From positions 1 to 20,205 of the IMG/VR virus record IMGVR_UViG_3300032223_001446: a DNA stretch of 20,205 bases; one strand, given 5' to 3'. Both the position numbers and the translations under genes were made by a program. The notes under the pieces were generated by a model. That model had not been told where the DNA came from, made no database searches, and saw only the letters and a list, made by a program, of their open reading frames with translations. Positions 1 through 5,261 of the stretch are shown here, piece after piece; the stretch's first letter is position 1, and every line of letters starts with the position of its first letter. The DNA comes from a virus.

Positions 1-2
1 TA

Positions 3-78
3 TGGTGGAGCCACAGGGATTCGAACCCTGACCTGACGGATTAAAAGTCCGCTGTCTTAACCGTTTGACTATAGCTCC
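3..78 (-). tRNA. tRNA-Lys (anticodon UUU)
   Basis: The minus strand folds as a complete cloverleaf. The acceptor stem is GGAGCTA with TGGCTCC, the D stem is GTC/GAC, the anticodon arm is GCGGA-CTTTTAA-TCCGT (anticodon TTT) and the T arm is CAGGG-TTCGAAT-CCCTG. The discriminator A and the CCA end are encoded. It is the most downstream RNA of the tRNA/structured-RNA region transcribed from the promoter at 788-816. Confidence 0.97.
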
Positions 79-136
79 TTCGTTTTAATAATACACTTGT
101 CACTGTCCATAATGGACTCTCCTTAAAATAAAAAAA

Positions 137-200
137 GTGAAGGTTCCTATAAAGCCCATCGTCACCTACAACCATTGGACATATTGCTATGTCATCTGAT
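137..200 (-). ncRNA. structured RNA repeat X, copy 1
   Basis: A 42-nt block (137-178) is identical to 485-526. In both copies it is flanked by a 5-bp hairpin of different sequence and then the same ATCTGAT (plus-strand reading). Here the hairpin is GACAT-6 nt-ATGTC (178-193); in copy 2 it is GGTAG-4 nt-CTACC. Keeping the helix while changing its bases points to a functional RNA. On the minus strand the element ends in TTCAC followed by seven T (130-136), so it may also act as a weak terminator before tRNA-Lys. Its function is unknown. Confidence 0.6.
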
Positions 201-275
201 TGGCACACTGTACCAGAATCGAACTGGTCTTCCTGCCGTGAAAGGGCAGTGTCCTAACCGATAGACGAACGGTGC
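201..275 (-). tRNA. tRNA-Glu (anticodon UUC)
   Basis: Cloverleaf on the minus strand: acceptor GCACCGT with ACAGTGT (one G-U and one C-A mismatch), anticodon arm CTGCC-CTTTCAC-GGCAG (anticodon TTC), T arm ACCAG-TTCGATT-CTGGT, encoded GCCA end. It lies between the two copies of a repeated structured element (137-200 and 485-547). The C-A mismatch in the acceptor stem is slightly unusual but does not prevent the fold. Confidence 0.95.
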
Positions 276-480
276 AAAAAACTTGGTAGGTCGGACCATC
301 ACCCCGACATTTGAGGACTAATACACAGGTCTCTTACGCATTTAAGCCGCCTGGTTTCTCTACCATATAAACGAATGCCTAACTATTCACACTGGATGAA
401 CTCATTAGATTGTCTCGGTATGCAAGTCAACCACAATTAACTTAACAGTTTACAGAACTCAAACATACCGTCTATTTCAA
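276..480 (-). ncRNA. non-coding, probably structured RNA segment
   Basis: No plausible gene lies here. Several long-range helices are visible: TGGTAG 284-289 with CTACCA 360-365 encloses hairpin GTCGG/CCGAC (290-294/304-308) and a stacked stem CAGG/CCTG (326-329/350-353) with CTTA/TAAG inside it (333-336/343-346). A separate helix pairs CGGTATG 416-422 with CATACCG 464-470. The first group makes a three-way junction. The strand is inferred from the promoter at 788-816 and from the neighbouring tRNAs. Part of it resembles a tRNA D-arm, but no cloverleaf closes. Confidence 0.5.
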
Positions 481-484
481 ATTC

Positions 485-547
485 GTGAAGGTTCCTATAA
501 AGCCCATCGTCACCTACAACCATTGGGTAGTTGTCTACCATCTGATC
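485..547 (-). ncRNA. structured RNA repeat X, copy 2
   Basis: Second copy of the element at 137-200, with the 42-nt core 485-526 identical. The hairpin is GGTAG-TTGT-CTACC at 526-539. On the minus strand the loop region ACAAC could pair with GTTGT inside the core, a possible pseudoknot seen only in this copy. It directly follows (minus-strand sense) the pseudoknot repeat Y at 553-610. No T-run follows this copy. Confidence 0.6.
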
Positions 548-552
548 TAATG

Positions 553-655
553 CTAACAAGGAACTGACTGTTACATGATGCCGAAGTCATTACTGCATCA
601 AACCCTTGCTCAACTCTTTTCAGAGACAGACCGCATTTGTCTGTTTTATCTTAAA
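553..655 (-). ncRNA. pseudoknot RNA repeat Y, copy A
   Basis: One of two tandem copies with a period of 111 nt. Read on the minus strand: outer helix AGCAAGG/CCTTGTT (610-604 with 561-555), inner hairpin GATGC/GCATC (599-595 with 581-577), and loop TGACT (589-585) pairing with downstream AGTCA (569-565), an H-type pseudoknot nested in the outer helix. A separate hairpin ACAGAC/GTCTGT is at 626-644. The outer helix contains a G-U pair only if the minus strand is the RNA; on the plus strand it would be A-C. Confidence 0.65.
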
Positions 656-663
656 TTCGAAAA

Positions 664-765
664 CTAACAAGGAACTGACTGTTACATGGTGCCGAAGTCA
701 TTACCACACCAAACCCTTGCTAAACTCTTCTCAGAGACGGATCGTTTATTTCCGTTTTTTTCTTT
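664..765 (-). ncRNA. pseudoknot RNA repeat Y, copy B
   Basis: Second copy of the pseudoknot element. The helices correspond to copy A: outer 721-715/672-666, inner GGTGT/GCACC at 710-706/692-688, pseudoknot 700-696/680-676. Relative to copy A, one inner pair changes from A-U to G-C and another from C-G to U-G, both allowed on the minus strand. The accompanying hairpin ACGGA/TCCGT (737-755) also differs from copy A in both arms. It would be the first element transcribed from the promoter at 788-816. Confidence 0.65.
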
Positions 766-787
766 CTCAATCAACTCAACAGAATCT

Positions 788-816
788 ATTATAGCCGAAA
801 GGGGTTACTTTGTCAA
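788..816 (-). promoter_or_regulatory. sigma70-type promoter for the structured RNA/tRNA region
   Basis: Minus strand: TTGACA (816-811), 17-nt spacer, TATAAT (793-788), a perfect consensus, preceded by CGC. It points into the non-coding region and the tRNAs and has no protein gene downstream before the window edge, which is the main reason to assign the RNAs to the minus strand. Confidence 0.85.
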
Positions 817-822
817 GCGTTT

Positions 823-1062
823 TTATGTGTTGTTTTTTAACAACTTCTCAATTTCATAGTTGTCAAGTTTGAAATGTTTGACAATATCATCCCAGAAGTC
901 TAGAGCCAAATAATCTTCCGGTATATTCTCACCTTTTTGATAGACTTTATATAGCTCTATCAAGATATTTAAAATGTAGTCTTTTTGATATGTTTTAAAT
1001 ACATCAGGAAAATGAGCACCGCCGGTCATAAGCCCAATCTTATTCAATAGTTCTTGATTCAT
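823..1062 (-). CDS. hypothetical protein
   Basis: Encodes 79 residues. The start ATG at 1062 follows AAAGGAGCAAA, a strong ribosome binding site, and overlaps the previous gene by 23 nt. The protein is soluble, with amphipathic helical stretches (for example YILNILIELYKVYQKG) and an acidic middle. No family recognised. It is the last gene of the operon that begins at the promoter 3689-3717. Its 3' end, GTTGTT-AAAA-AACAAC, could form a small hairpin just before the next promoter. Confidence 0.75.
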   Translation of the reverse strand: MNQELLNKIGLMTGGAHFPDVFKTYQKDYILNILIELYKVYQKGENIPEDYLALDFWDDIVKHFKLDNYEIEKLLKNNT

Positions 1063-1255
1063 TTTGCTCCTTTAATGCTTTCAAGTTATCGTTCACCTGC
1101 ACCAACTCCAACAGAATAATCCACCATGCTGCAATCGCCATATCTTCATAGTTCTTAACCCATGTTGCTACTGCTAACAGTAACCAAAAGAAGGCTTGAA
1201 GTATCACATCCAGAACTGGTCGATAACTTGCAATCTTGTCTAAAATTTTAATCAT
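1040..1255 (-). CDS. small membrane protein
   Basis: Encodes 71 residues starting MIKILDKIASY. The ATG at 1255 has AGGAGA five bases upstream; the same frame stays open further upstream, but that part overlaps another small gene (1264-1407), so the internal start is preferred. Two hydrophobic segments, at about residues 17-33 and 38-53, suggest a helical hairpin in the inner membrane, followed by a charged tail (LKALKEQNESR). No family recognised. Confidence 0.75.
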   Translation of the reverse strand: MIKILDKIASYRPVLDVILQAFFWLLLAVATWVKNYEDMAIAAWWIILLELVQVNDNLKALKEQNESRTIE

Positions 1256-1263
1256 ACGTTCTC

Positions 1264-1407
1264 CTAAAAAATAGTATCTAACACCAACGCACCATTCATA
1301 GCCGACAAAAAGAAATACACCCATGCCATTGTCGGTCGCCCTTCTTCCCATGCAACAGTAGCCATTGCCCACAGGAGAATACTCATCAAAGTGCAGACTA
1401 GTATCAT
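1264..1407 (-). CDS. very small membrane protein
   Basis: Encodes 47 residues (MILVCTLMSILL... ends VLDTIF). Its ATG at 1407 overlaps the TGA stop of the preceding gene (ATGA), so it is probably translationally coupled. It is hydrophobic, with two possible membrane segments separated by a short charged loop (WEEGRP). Coding potential is judged from the tight fit between neighbours and the membrane-like composition. An internal ATG at 1386 is an alternative start. Confidence 0.55.
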   Translation of the reverse strand: MILVCTLMSILLWAMATVAWEEGRPTMAWVYFFLSAMNGALVLDTIF

Positions 1408-1586
1408 CGTGGTGCTACAGGAACGCAACGATAACGTTCATTAGAAATACCCATTACCTTTGCGGCATCATTGCAACGCTCCTGAGTATAAAACGAGGCC
1501 AGATAACGCCAATCACGTGCTTGTACTAGCGATGCATTTTGACCAGACATAGCAACCACTGTATAAATCATTAATGCATAATTCAT
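1404..1586 (-). CDS. small protein with hydrophobic N-terminus and two cysteines
   Basis: Encodes 60 residues. It starts at ATG 1586 with GGAGG upstream and an ATGA overlap with the preceding gene. The N-terminal 15 residues are hydrophobic and could be a weak export signal; the C-terminal part has C38 and C54 (ERCNDAAKVM, YRCVPV). The pattern 'aromatic - x - C..A - ... - C near the end' recurs in the protein at 18226-18390. Function unknown. Confidence 0.7.
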   Translation of the reverse strand: MNYALMIYTVVAMSGQNASLVQARDWRYLASFYTQERCNDAAKVMGISNERYRCVPVAPR

Positions 1587-1786
1587 TCTTCATCCTCCGA
1601 TTCGTGTGGAATCTCTTTGTCTAAAAATTCTGTCTTACATCTACGGCAAGTGTACTTCATGAAGACAGCCATACCACCATTATAGTCTACTTCTGTTCCT
1701 TTGTCAATCTGATCCGACTTGCATACGATACAGTTTATCTTTTCTGCCTGCATCTCGAATAAGAACTCTAATGCTCTAGGGTGCAT
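1583..1786 (-). CDS. zinc-ribbon protein
   Basis: Encodes 67 residues. Two CxxC knuckles, CIVC (residues 19-22) and CRRC (47-50), are about 25 residues apart, as in a zinc ribbon. The tail is very acidic (HESEDEE). Such small ribbon proteins in phages often bind nucleic acid or RNA polymerase, but nothing here identifies a target. The start overlaps the end of the previous gene; the stop overlaps the next start (ATGA). Confidence 0.78.
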   Translation of the reverse strand: MHPRALEFLFEMQAEKINCIVCKSDQIDKGTEVDYNGGMAVFMKYTCRRCKTEFLDKEIPHESEDEE

Positions 1787-1961
1787 TTTCTATCCCAAAG
1801 TATTTTGCTATCTCAACGCCAGGTCGTGCATCTGGATTCTCAATATCGATCTCTATGCACTTACGCACAATCAACTCGGCGAATTTTTCTCTATCAAAAA
1901 AGTAATATCCGATTTCTTTAGTTTCAGCCTGTTCAGCAAGTTCTTTAATTCGTTCGTTCAC
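1776..1961 (-). CDS. phage protein of the 'NERI...KYFGIE' small-protein family
   Basis: Encodes about 61 residues starting from GTG at 1961 (MNERIKELAEQ), with AAGGA six bases upstream and a GTGA overlap with the stop of the previous gene. A TTG two codons further up is less likely. The layout 'NERI.ELA.QA ... DREKFAELIVRKC ... IAKYFGIE' is common in tailed phages, of unknown function. Related proteins in this window are at 3035, 3259 and probably 6812. Confidence 0.8.
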   Translation of the reverse strand: MNERIKELAEQAETKEIGYYFFDREKFAELIVRKCIEIDIENPDARPGVEIAKYFGIENAP

Positions 1962-2095
1962 TTGCAATCCTTGTTCACAACAGTTACTTGATTAGCGGGT
2001 GTAGCCGTAACGTGCATAGCATAGTCGTGCAGATTGTCCCATACGTCAGGTTCACCAGCAAATAGAAATACCAGCACTAATATTAAAATCACCAT
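1958..2095 (-). CDS. small exported or membrane-anchored protein
   Basis: Encodes 45 residues (MVILILVLVFLFAGEPDVW...NKDCK). The ATG at 2095 follows GGAAAGGAAGAAA. The first 14 residues are purely hydrophobic, a signal peptide or anchor, and the rest is hydrophilic with one cysteine near the end. The stop overlaps the GTG start of the next gene. The assignment rests on ribosome site, gene spacing and the hydrophobic start. Confidence 0.65.
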   Translation of the reverse strand: MVILILVLVFLFAGEPDVWDNLHDYAMHVTATPANQVTVVNKDCK

Positions 2096-2268
2096 TTTCT
2101 TCCTTTCCATATACCAATCGCCTGTTGTAATTGATCCATCTGTTTAAATCGAATATCATCCATAATACTCATACCATATCCTGACTCCATTTGTGCTTGA
2201 GTCATATTCCACAGTTTATCATAATGCTTCTGAAGAATATCGACCACAACATCATATTCTTCTTCCAT
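2089..2268 (-). CDS. hypothetical protein
   Basis: Encodes 59 residues (MEEEYDVVVDILQKHYDKLW...GIWKGRKW). The ATG at 2268 follows AAGGAAGTGTA and overlaps the TAA of the upstream gene by one base. It is probably helical, with an acidic N-terminus and a basic C-terminus, methionine and glutamine rich. No family recognised. The stop codon lies inside the start of the next gene. Confidence 0.68.
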   Translation of the reverse strand: MEEEYDVVVDILQKHYDKLWNMTQAQMESGYGMSIMDDIRFKQMDQLQQAIGIWKGRKW

Positions 2269-2648
2269 TACACTTCCTTTGTGGTTCGTTCATCTTGGTG
2301 TTTATCGCAAAGTGTTACCAACCACGAACCATTACGTAGTTCACCTGGATTACCACACATCTCGCAGGTATGGGCTGACATATGTTCAGCCAACCAAATC
2401 ATACCGTCAACCACTCTGTCGGTATTATCAGCATAGAATCGGAGCGCACCGAATTTCTCTTTGACTTGAGAAACAATAGCATCAAAGACTGGAAACTCAG
2501 TTGTTGGATTCGTGTATGAGGTAATAGCACCAGAGAGATTGTCAATGATATTATACCATCCGTCACCACACTCAAACCCCCAAAAGTGTTTCGATGCATA
2601 GAGTTTAGGATACTTATCAATTAGTTCTTTTTGTAGTTCAGGACTCAT
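2268..2648 (-). CDS. conserved phage protein with C-terminal zinc-binding cysteines
   Basis: Encodes 126 residues. It matches, from memory, a family widespread in phages with the order 'GFECGDGWYNIID', 'QVKEKFGALRFY', 'GMIWLAEHMSAHTCEMCG.PG', 'LCDKH'. C95, C98, C114 and H117 form a likely zinc site. The function of the family is not known. The start overlaps the stop of the upstream gene (ATGA). Confidence 0.85.
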   Translation of the reverse strand: MSPELQKELIDKYPKLYASKHFWGFECGDGWYNIIDNLSGAITSYTNPTTEFPVFDAIVSQVKEKFGALRFYADNTDRVVDGMIWLAEHMSAHTCEMCGNPGELRNGSWLVTLCDKHQDERTTKEV

Positions 2649-2824
2649 AATGATTCTTTCATATCAGTGTGCCCATGCTCGGCATAGAACTTAGCGTATG
2701 CCCAACCTTTCTTAAATCCGTAGTATCGTGCATCAGCTAATTCCATACCACGATCTGTCATTGGTATTTGATACGCTTCAGCATTGCGCCACGCTTCATG
2801 TATCAACTTATCTTCATCAGTCAT
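2645..2824 (-). CDS. hypothetical protein
   Basis: Encodes 59 residues (MTDEDKLIHEAWRNAEAY...MKESL). The ATG at 2824 overlaps the TGA of the upstream gene by one base. It has an acidic N-terminus and an aromatic middle (ARYYGFKKGWAYAKFYAEHG). No family recognised. It lies in a tightly coupled run of genes from 3668 down to 823. Confidence 0.68.
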   Translation of the reverse strand: MTDEDKLIHEAWRNAEAYQIPMTDRGMELADARYYGFKKGWAYAKFYAEHGHTDMKESL

Positions 2825-3048
2825 CAGTCAATCCAATCGTAGGTCTTTTCAAAGATTTCTTTATCGCAGATATACAACTCACCATCAATACCACGCATCA
2901 GGTAATCACCAGGCTTACCTTGTTTATAGTTACCTTCTAATGTATCAACCCGAAACTCTTCGTCAATTTGTTTAGCATGAACCACAATAGGTCGTTTCAT
3001 GCAATTGTTCATTCCAATCACTTCTTCAAATGTATCAAATGTCTTCAT
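2824..3048 (-). CDS. PGDYG-type small phage protein
   Basis: Encodes 74 residues from ATG 3048. The core 'RPIVVHAKQIDEEFRVDTLEG ... GKPGDYLMRG ... ICDKEIFEKTYD' has the shape of the PGDYG/PGDYL small-protein family, common in phages and of unknown role. The start is uncertain: ATG at 3012 (MNNCMKRPI) or at 3000 (MKRPIVV) would give a product closer to the family length. No start has a strong ribosome site. Confidence 0.78.
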   Translation of the reverse strand: MKTFDTFEEVIGMNNCMKRPIVVHAKQIDEEFRVDTLEGNYKQGKPGDYLMRGIDGELYICDKEIFEKTYDWID

Positions 3049-3262
3049 TAGTTTCAATCCCAAAATGTTCACGAATTCTATCACCATACGTCGAGGCTGG
3101 CTCACGCAAGTCTACGCAGTCTTCAACCAAATCAACGCAGATGTCCACGATTCTCTTAGCGAACTCAATATTAAATCGGCGAGTGTCGTAAGTACCAGAA
3201 GGGCGAGTCTGAACCTTTTGTTCAACTCCTTCCGCTAACATGTCAATATACAGTTCGTTCAC
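3035..3262 (-). CDS. phage small protein, 'HFGIE' family paralogue
   Basis: Encodes 75 residues (MNELYIDMLAEG ... NIEFAKRIVDIC ... YGDRIREHFGIETNEDI). It shares the layout of the proteins at 1776 and 3259: an N-terminal helix, an 'FA..IV..C' central helix and a C-terminal 'I..HFGIE'. The ATG overlaps the stop of the upstream gene. Function unknown; a local gene-family expansion is likely. Confidence 0.78.
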   Translation of the reverse strand: MNELYIDMLAEGVEQKVQTRPSGTYDTRRFNIEFAKRIVDICVDLVEDCVDLREPASTYGDRIREHFGIETNEDI

Positions 3263-3456
3263 GATTCAACTCCAAAATGTTTTCTAATACATTCGTAGGG
3301 GTCATGTTCCTCTCTAAGAGCGATGGAAGCACATTCCAGAATAATCAACAATGCAAACCTCTCGACCTGTTCATTACCCATCAGAGCAAACTCACCGCCA
3401 AAAAGGCGTGACGGTCCTACGACCTCTTTAGCCAGTTCCTCAATCCTACCGTTCAT
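3259..3456 (-). CDS. phage small protein, 'HFGVE' family paralogue
   Basis: Encodes 65 residues: N-terminal 'MNGRIEELAKEV', central 'VERFALLIILECASIA', C-terminal 'YECIRKHFGVES'. It is adjacent to its paralogue at 3035-3262, consistent with tandem duplication. ATGA overlap with the upstream membrane-protein gene. Function unknown. Confidence 0.8.
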   Translation of the reverse strand: MNGRIEELAKEVVGPSRLFGGEFALMGNEQVERFALLIILECASIALREEHDPYECIRKHFGVES

Positions 3457-3668
3457 TCTTTATCCTTAGTAATCCTAGTATTCCAATCATTCCACTTTAA
3501 CTTAGACAGCATCAAGTTATATACACAAACGAACAGCACCACTAACCAGAACACAGGCCACATCCATGGTTCCAGATACTGGATAGCGGTATTAACTAAT
3601 ACCCCTACAGCGAAGATACCGACAAAGAAGCCGATAGAATACAGTGCAGCACGAACTCGAATATCCAT
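3453..3668 (-). CDS. two-helix membrane protein
   Basis: Encodes 71 residues. There are two hydrophobic stretches, about residues 9-29 and 36-53, then a basic, polar tail (KLKWNDWNTRITKDKE). The ATG follows AGGAGATTCT. First gene of the operon transcribed from the promoter at 3689-3717, only about 20 bases after that -10 box. No family recognised. Confidence 0.75.
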   Translation of the reverse strand: MDIRVRAALYSIGFFVGIFAVGVLVNTAIQYLEPWMWPVFWLVVLFVCVYNLMLSKLKWNDWNTRITKDKE

Positions 3669-3688
3669 AGAATCTCCTATAAAGAATA

Positions 3689-3717
3689 ATTATAAAATAA
3701 ACTCAGTAATATGTCAA
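3689..3717 (-). promoter_or_regulatory. sigma70-type promoter
   Basis: Minus strand TTGACA (3717-3712), 17-nt spacer, TATAAT (3694-3689). The TGA stop of the HNH gene (3714-3716) lies inside the -35 box. It drives the run of about 14 small genes from 3453 down to 823. Confidence 0.85.
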
Positions 3718-4154
3718 GCGACACCAAGGCGTTTGCGACCTTTGGTTTTGTAGTCACCGAACAGATTAGTCTTAATAGCATGGCAGCACTTGCACAGTGT
3801 CATCATATTATCAGCATCATTATTAGTAGGGTTACCATCAATATGATCGGTATCTAACTGTAGATGAGGCATGACAATTTTTGTTGTGCAAACGAAGTGC
3901 AACCATCCTGCATGTTCACCATGAGCGTTCTCACAGTAGTTCTTGCGATATTGTTTGTAGGGGTGCATAGCATTAACCCACTCGTTCACCGACACCCCTT
4001 TTTTCGCAGCTTGTCTTTCATAGTGATGAGATTGGCAATACTTGCGAAATTGTGGGCTACCATCTTTCGTGTAAGTACCCATAAACTGACCGTGTTTTGT
4101 GCAGCCTTCAACGCAGCACCTTGGGCGACGACCTAATTTTAGTTTGAGTTTCAT
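3714..4154 (-). CDS. HNH endonuclease (probable homing endonuclease)
   Basis: Encodes 146 residues. The HNH core is LDTDHIDGNPTNND followed by MMTLCKCCHAIKT: H104, N116 and H125 are the likely catalytic set. Cysteine pairs (C13/C14/C18, C40, C74, C121/C124) suggest zinc binding. The N- and C-termini are very basic, as expected for DNA binding. The ATG follows TTGGAGT. It stands between operons and its stop codon sits in the next promoter, consistent with insertion of a free-standing mobile nuclease gene, although its target site cannot be seen. Confidence 0.9.
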   Translation of the reverse strand: MKLKLKLGRRPRCCVEGCTKHGQFMGTYTKDGSPQFRKYCQSHHYERQAAKKGVSVNEWVNAMHPYKQYRKNYCENAHGEHAGWLHFVCTTKIVMPHLQLDTDHIDGNPTNNDADNMMTLCKCCHAIKTNLFGDYKTKGRKRLGVA

Positions 4155-4163
4155 TTTTACTCC

Positions 4164-4242
4164 AAAAAAAATTTTAGCACGGTGCAGTATAGAAAAGCGG
4201 AATTTGCTCAGGATTTTCCAGAAAAAAAATTTTGCACCGTGC
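4164..4242 (-). repeat. paired A8T4/GCACsGTGC motif upstream of the HNH gene
   Basis: Two copies of A8T4 next to GCACGGTGC (4164-4185) and GCACCGTGC (4222-4242). Because each 9-mer is a near-palindrome, the copies are both direct and inverted repeats; TGCACCGTGC at 4233-4242 is the exact reverse complement of 4177-4186. On the minus strand the two arms can form a 10-bp stem with a 46-nt loop, followed by T-rich sequence and then the HNH ribosome site. This could be an attenuator or a pair of operator sites. Confidence 0.6.
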
Positions 4243-4247
4243 GGGTA

Positions 4248-4367
4248 CTAATGCTCGAAAAGGTTGCTTGAGAATAGCATGTTCCTTGTAGAGGACTCCT
4301 TCTTTGTAGTGTATTGCCGTTTTCGTTTCAGTGTAGTCGCATCACACCACGTCCACTCCGTATTCAT
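4248..4367 (-). CDS. possible small basic protein
   Basis: Encodes 39 residues (MNTEWTWCDATTLKRKRQYTT...SSNLFEH) from ATG 4367, overlapping the 3' end of the HTH gene in another frame. No ribosome site is visible and no family is recognised. It is included because it fills the gap between the HTH and HNH genes. It may be a chance reading frame. Confidence 0.25.
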   Translation of the reverse strand: MNTEWTWCDATTLKRKRQYTTKKESSTRNMLFSSNLFEH

Positions 4368-4485
4368 TAATCACATATTCGACCACTTCGGGTGTAAGAC
4401 CTGTAGCCCCTGCAATTCGTGCAAAGGTGTAGCCATTCAGCCACATGTCTAGGATATCATTCACTTGCCGTTTCATCATTCCCAT
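4342..4485 (-). CDS. small helix-turn-helix protein
   Basis: Encodes 47 residues (MGMMKRQVNDILDMWLNGYT...). The segment 'WLNGYTFARIAGATGLTPEVVEYVINEYG' region reads as a classic helix-turn-helix: helix, turn after AGATGL, recognition helix TPEVVEYVINEY. Such tiny HTH proteins occur in phages and may be DNA-binding regulators. The ATG follows AAGGTG with seven bases spacing and overlaps the upstream gene. The target is unknown. Confidence 0.7.
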   Translation of the reverse strand: MGMMKRQVNDILDMWLNGYTFARIAGATGLTPEVVEYVINEYGVDVV

Positions 4486-4624
4486 TTGGTTGCACCTTAT
4501 TGTAAACTGTTATTGGACCATTCAGACCCACGGCCGGGCGTAAGCCCCATTCAATACTCAAATTATCATCCTGAAAGAACTCAGCCTTAGCCTGTTCTAT
4601 CTGCTCCTGTGTAAATCTAGCCAT
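4457..4624 (-). CDS. hypothetical protein
   Basis: Encodes 55 residues (MARFTQEQIEQAKAEFFQDD...NGNDETASE). The ATG at 4624 follows GGGAGA with six bases spacing and overlaps the end of the upstream gene. N-terminal amphipathic helix, polar C-terminus. No family recognised. Confidence 0.7.
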   Translation of the reverse strand: MARFTQEQIEQAKAEFFQDDNLSIEWGLRPAVGLNGPITVYNKVQPNGNDETASE

Positions 4625-4814
4625 TCACTGTCTCCCAATGATACAAATTAACTGTTTCACGCATAGAACCATATACCTCTATAGGGGTATCGAGTGCTAT
4701 GGTGTGCTTTACTCCAGAGCCATATGTGACCCTAGACTCTATCACCACACCCTCTACGGGGAAGGTCTCTAGGTACATACCCCTCACACGCTGACCCTCT
4801 AATACCCAACTCAT
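4617..4814 (-). CDS. hypothetical phage protein (probable small beta protein)
   Basis: Encodes 65 residues, rich in beta-forming segments (VRGMYLETFPVEGVVIESRV, HTIALDTPIEVYG). The pattern 'G.VRG.YL..FPV.G.V..SRV.YG....HT..LDTPIEV.G..R' is one I associate with small phage proteins of unknown function. ATGA overlap with the upstream gene. Confidence 0.75.
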   Translation of the reverse strand: MSWVLEGQRVRGMYLETFPVEGVVIESRVTYGSGVKHTIALDTPIEVYGSMRETVNLYHWETVNG

Positions 4815-4975
4815 AACTTAAACGCCTTAATAGCAGCGGCTACGTCAGCAGCAGCAAGGTTAAGTGTTTTTGCAATCGAATCAATTACAATCAAGTCCCA
4901 ATTGGCATAAACACCAGGATTAAACTTAGCCTTTAGAGTGGCAATCTCATTCAGGGTTTCTTTACGGACAATCAT
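4811..4975 (-). CDS. hypothetical protein
   Basis: Encodes 54 residues (MIVRKETLNEIATLKAKFNP...AAIKAFKL), alanine rich and helical at the C-terminus. The ATG follows GGAGACATT, and the start and stop overlap the neighbouring genes. Second gene after the promoter at 5121-5149. No family recognised. Confidence 0.7.
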   Translation of the reverse strand: MIVRKETLNEIATLKAKFNPGVYANWDLIVIDSIAKTLNLAAADVAAAIKAFKL

Positions 4976-5088
4976 AATGTCTCCATTTGTTCAATACTCA
5001 ATATAACACCGGTTCGGACAAACTGTTTTTCAGCATACGTCAGAGCGGCTCTCAAGGACTTAAACTTTCGGTTGTCACAGATATACAT
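4972..5088 (-). CDS. small hypothetical protein
   Basis: Encodes 38 residues (MYICDNRKFKSLRAALTYAEKQ...IEQMETL). The ATG follows GGAGATTTTGTG. First gene downstream of the promoter at 5121-5149, about 30 bases from the -10 box. ATGA-type overlap with the next gene. Too short for family assignment. Confidence 0.62.
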   Translation of the reverse strand: MYICDNRKFKSLRAALTYAEKQFVRTGVILSIEQMETL

Positions 5089-5120
5089 CACAAAATCTCC
5101 ATATCATTCACCACACAATC

Positions 5121-5149
5121 ATTATAACTGGATGCCGAAACATTGTCAA
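5121..5149 (-). promoter_or_regulatory. sigma70-type promoter
   Basis: Minus strand TTGACA (5149-5144), 17-nt spacer, TATAAT (5126-5121). It drives the genes from 4972 down to the HNH gene. Confidence 0.85.
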
Positions 5150-5167
5150 GCACTTTATTCGGCAATC

Positions 5168-5260
5168 TTACATCCCCATGCGGTCGAAAATCGCATCCGT
5201 CACAATATAAATCGCACCGACGATAGTTGCAATAACGAAAAGAATCTCAATTGTTTCCAT
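5168..5260 (-). CDS. single-helix membrane peptide
   Basis: Encodes 30 residues (METIEILFVIATIVGAIYIV...FDRMGM). One transmembrane helix covers about residues 5-21. The ATG follows GAGGTAGAATAAA, one base after the stop of the previous mini-gene. Paired with a second membrane peptide; together they fill the transcript from 5365-5393. Confidence 0.5.
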   Translation of the reverse strand: METIEILFVIATIVGAIYIVTDAIFDRMGM

Positions 5261-5261
5261 T

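Noticed and set aside
284-380. A possible third tRNA with a D-arm-like sequence and a CTTAAAT loop (Leu-UAA)
   Set aside because: The anticodon stem does not pair and the T loop lacks TTCGA; the segment folds better as a three-way junction.
626-765. Hairpins followed by T-runs on the plus strand, looking like plus-strand terminators
   Set aside because: No gene or promoter is seen on the plus strand nearby, and wobble pairs in the neighbouring helices fit only minus-strand RNA. They may still work as terminators for antisense transcription.
606-794. Plus-strand reading frame of 62 codons across the repeat region
   Set aside because: It runs through two near-identical RNA repeats and a minus-strand promoter, with no ribosome site and low-complexity product; it is best explained by chance.
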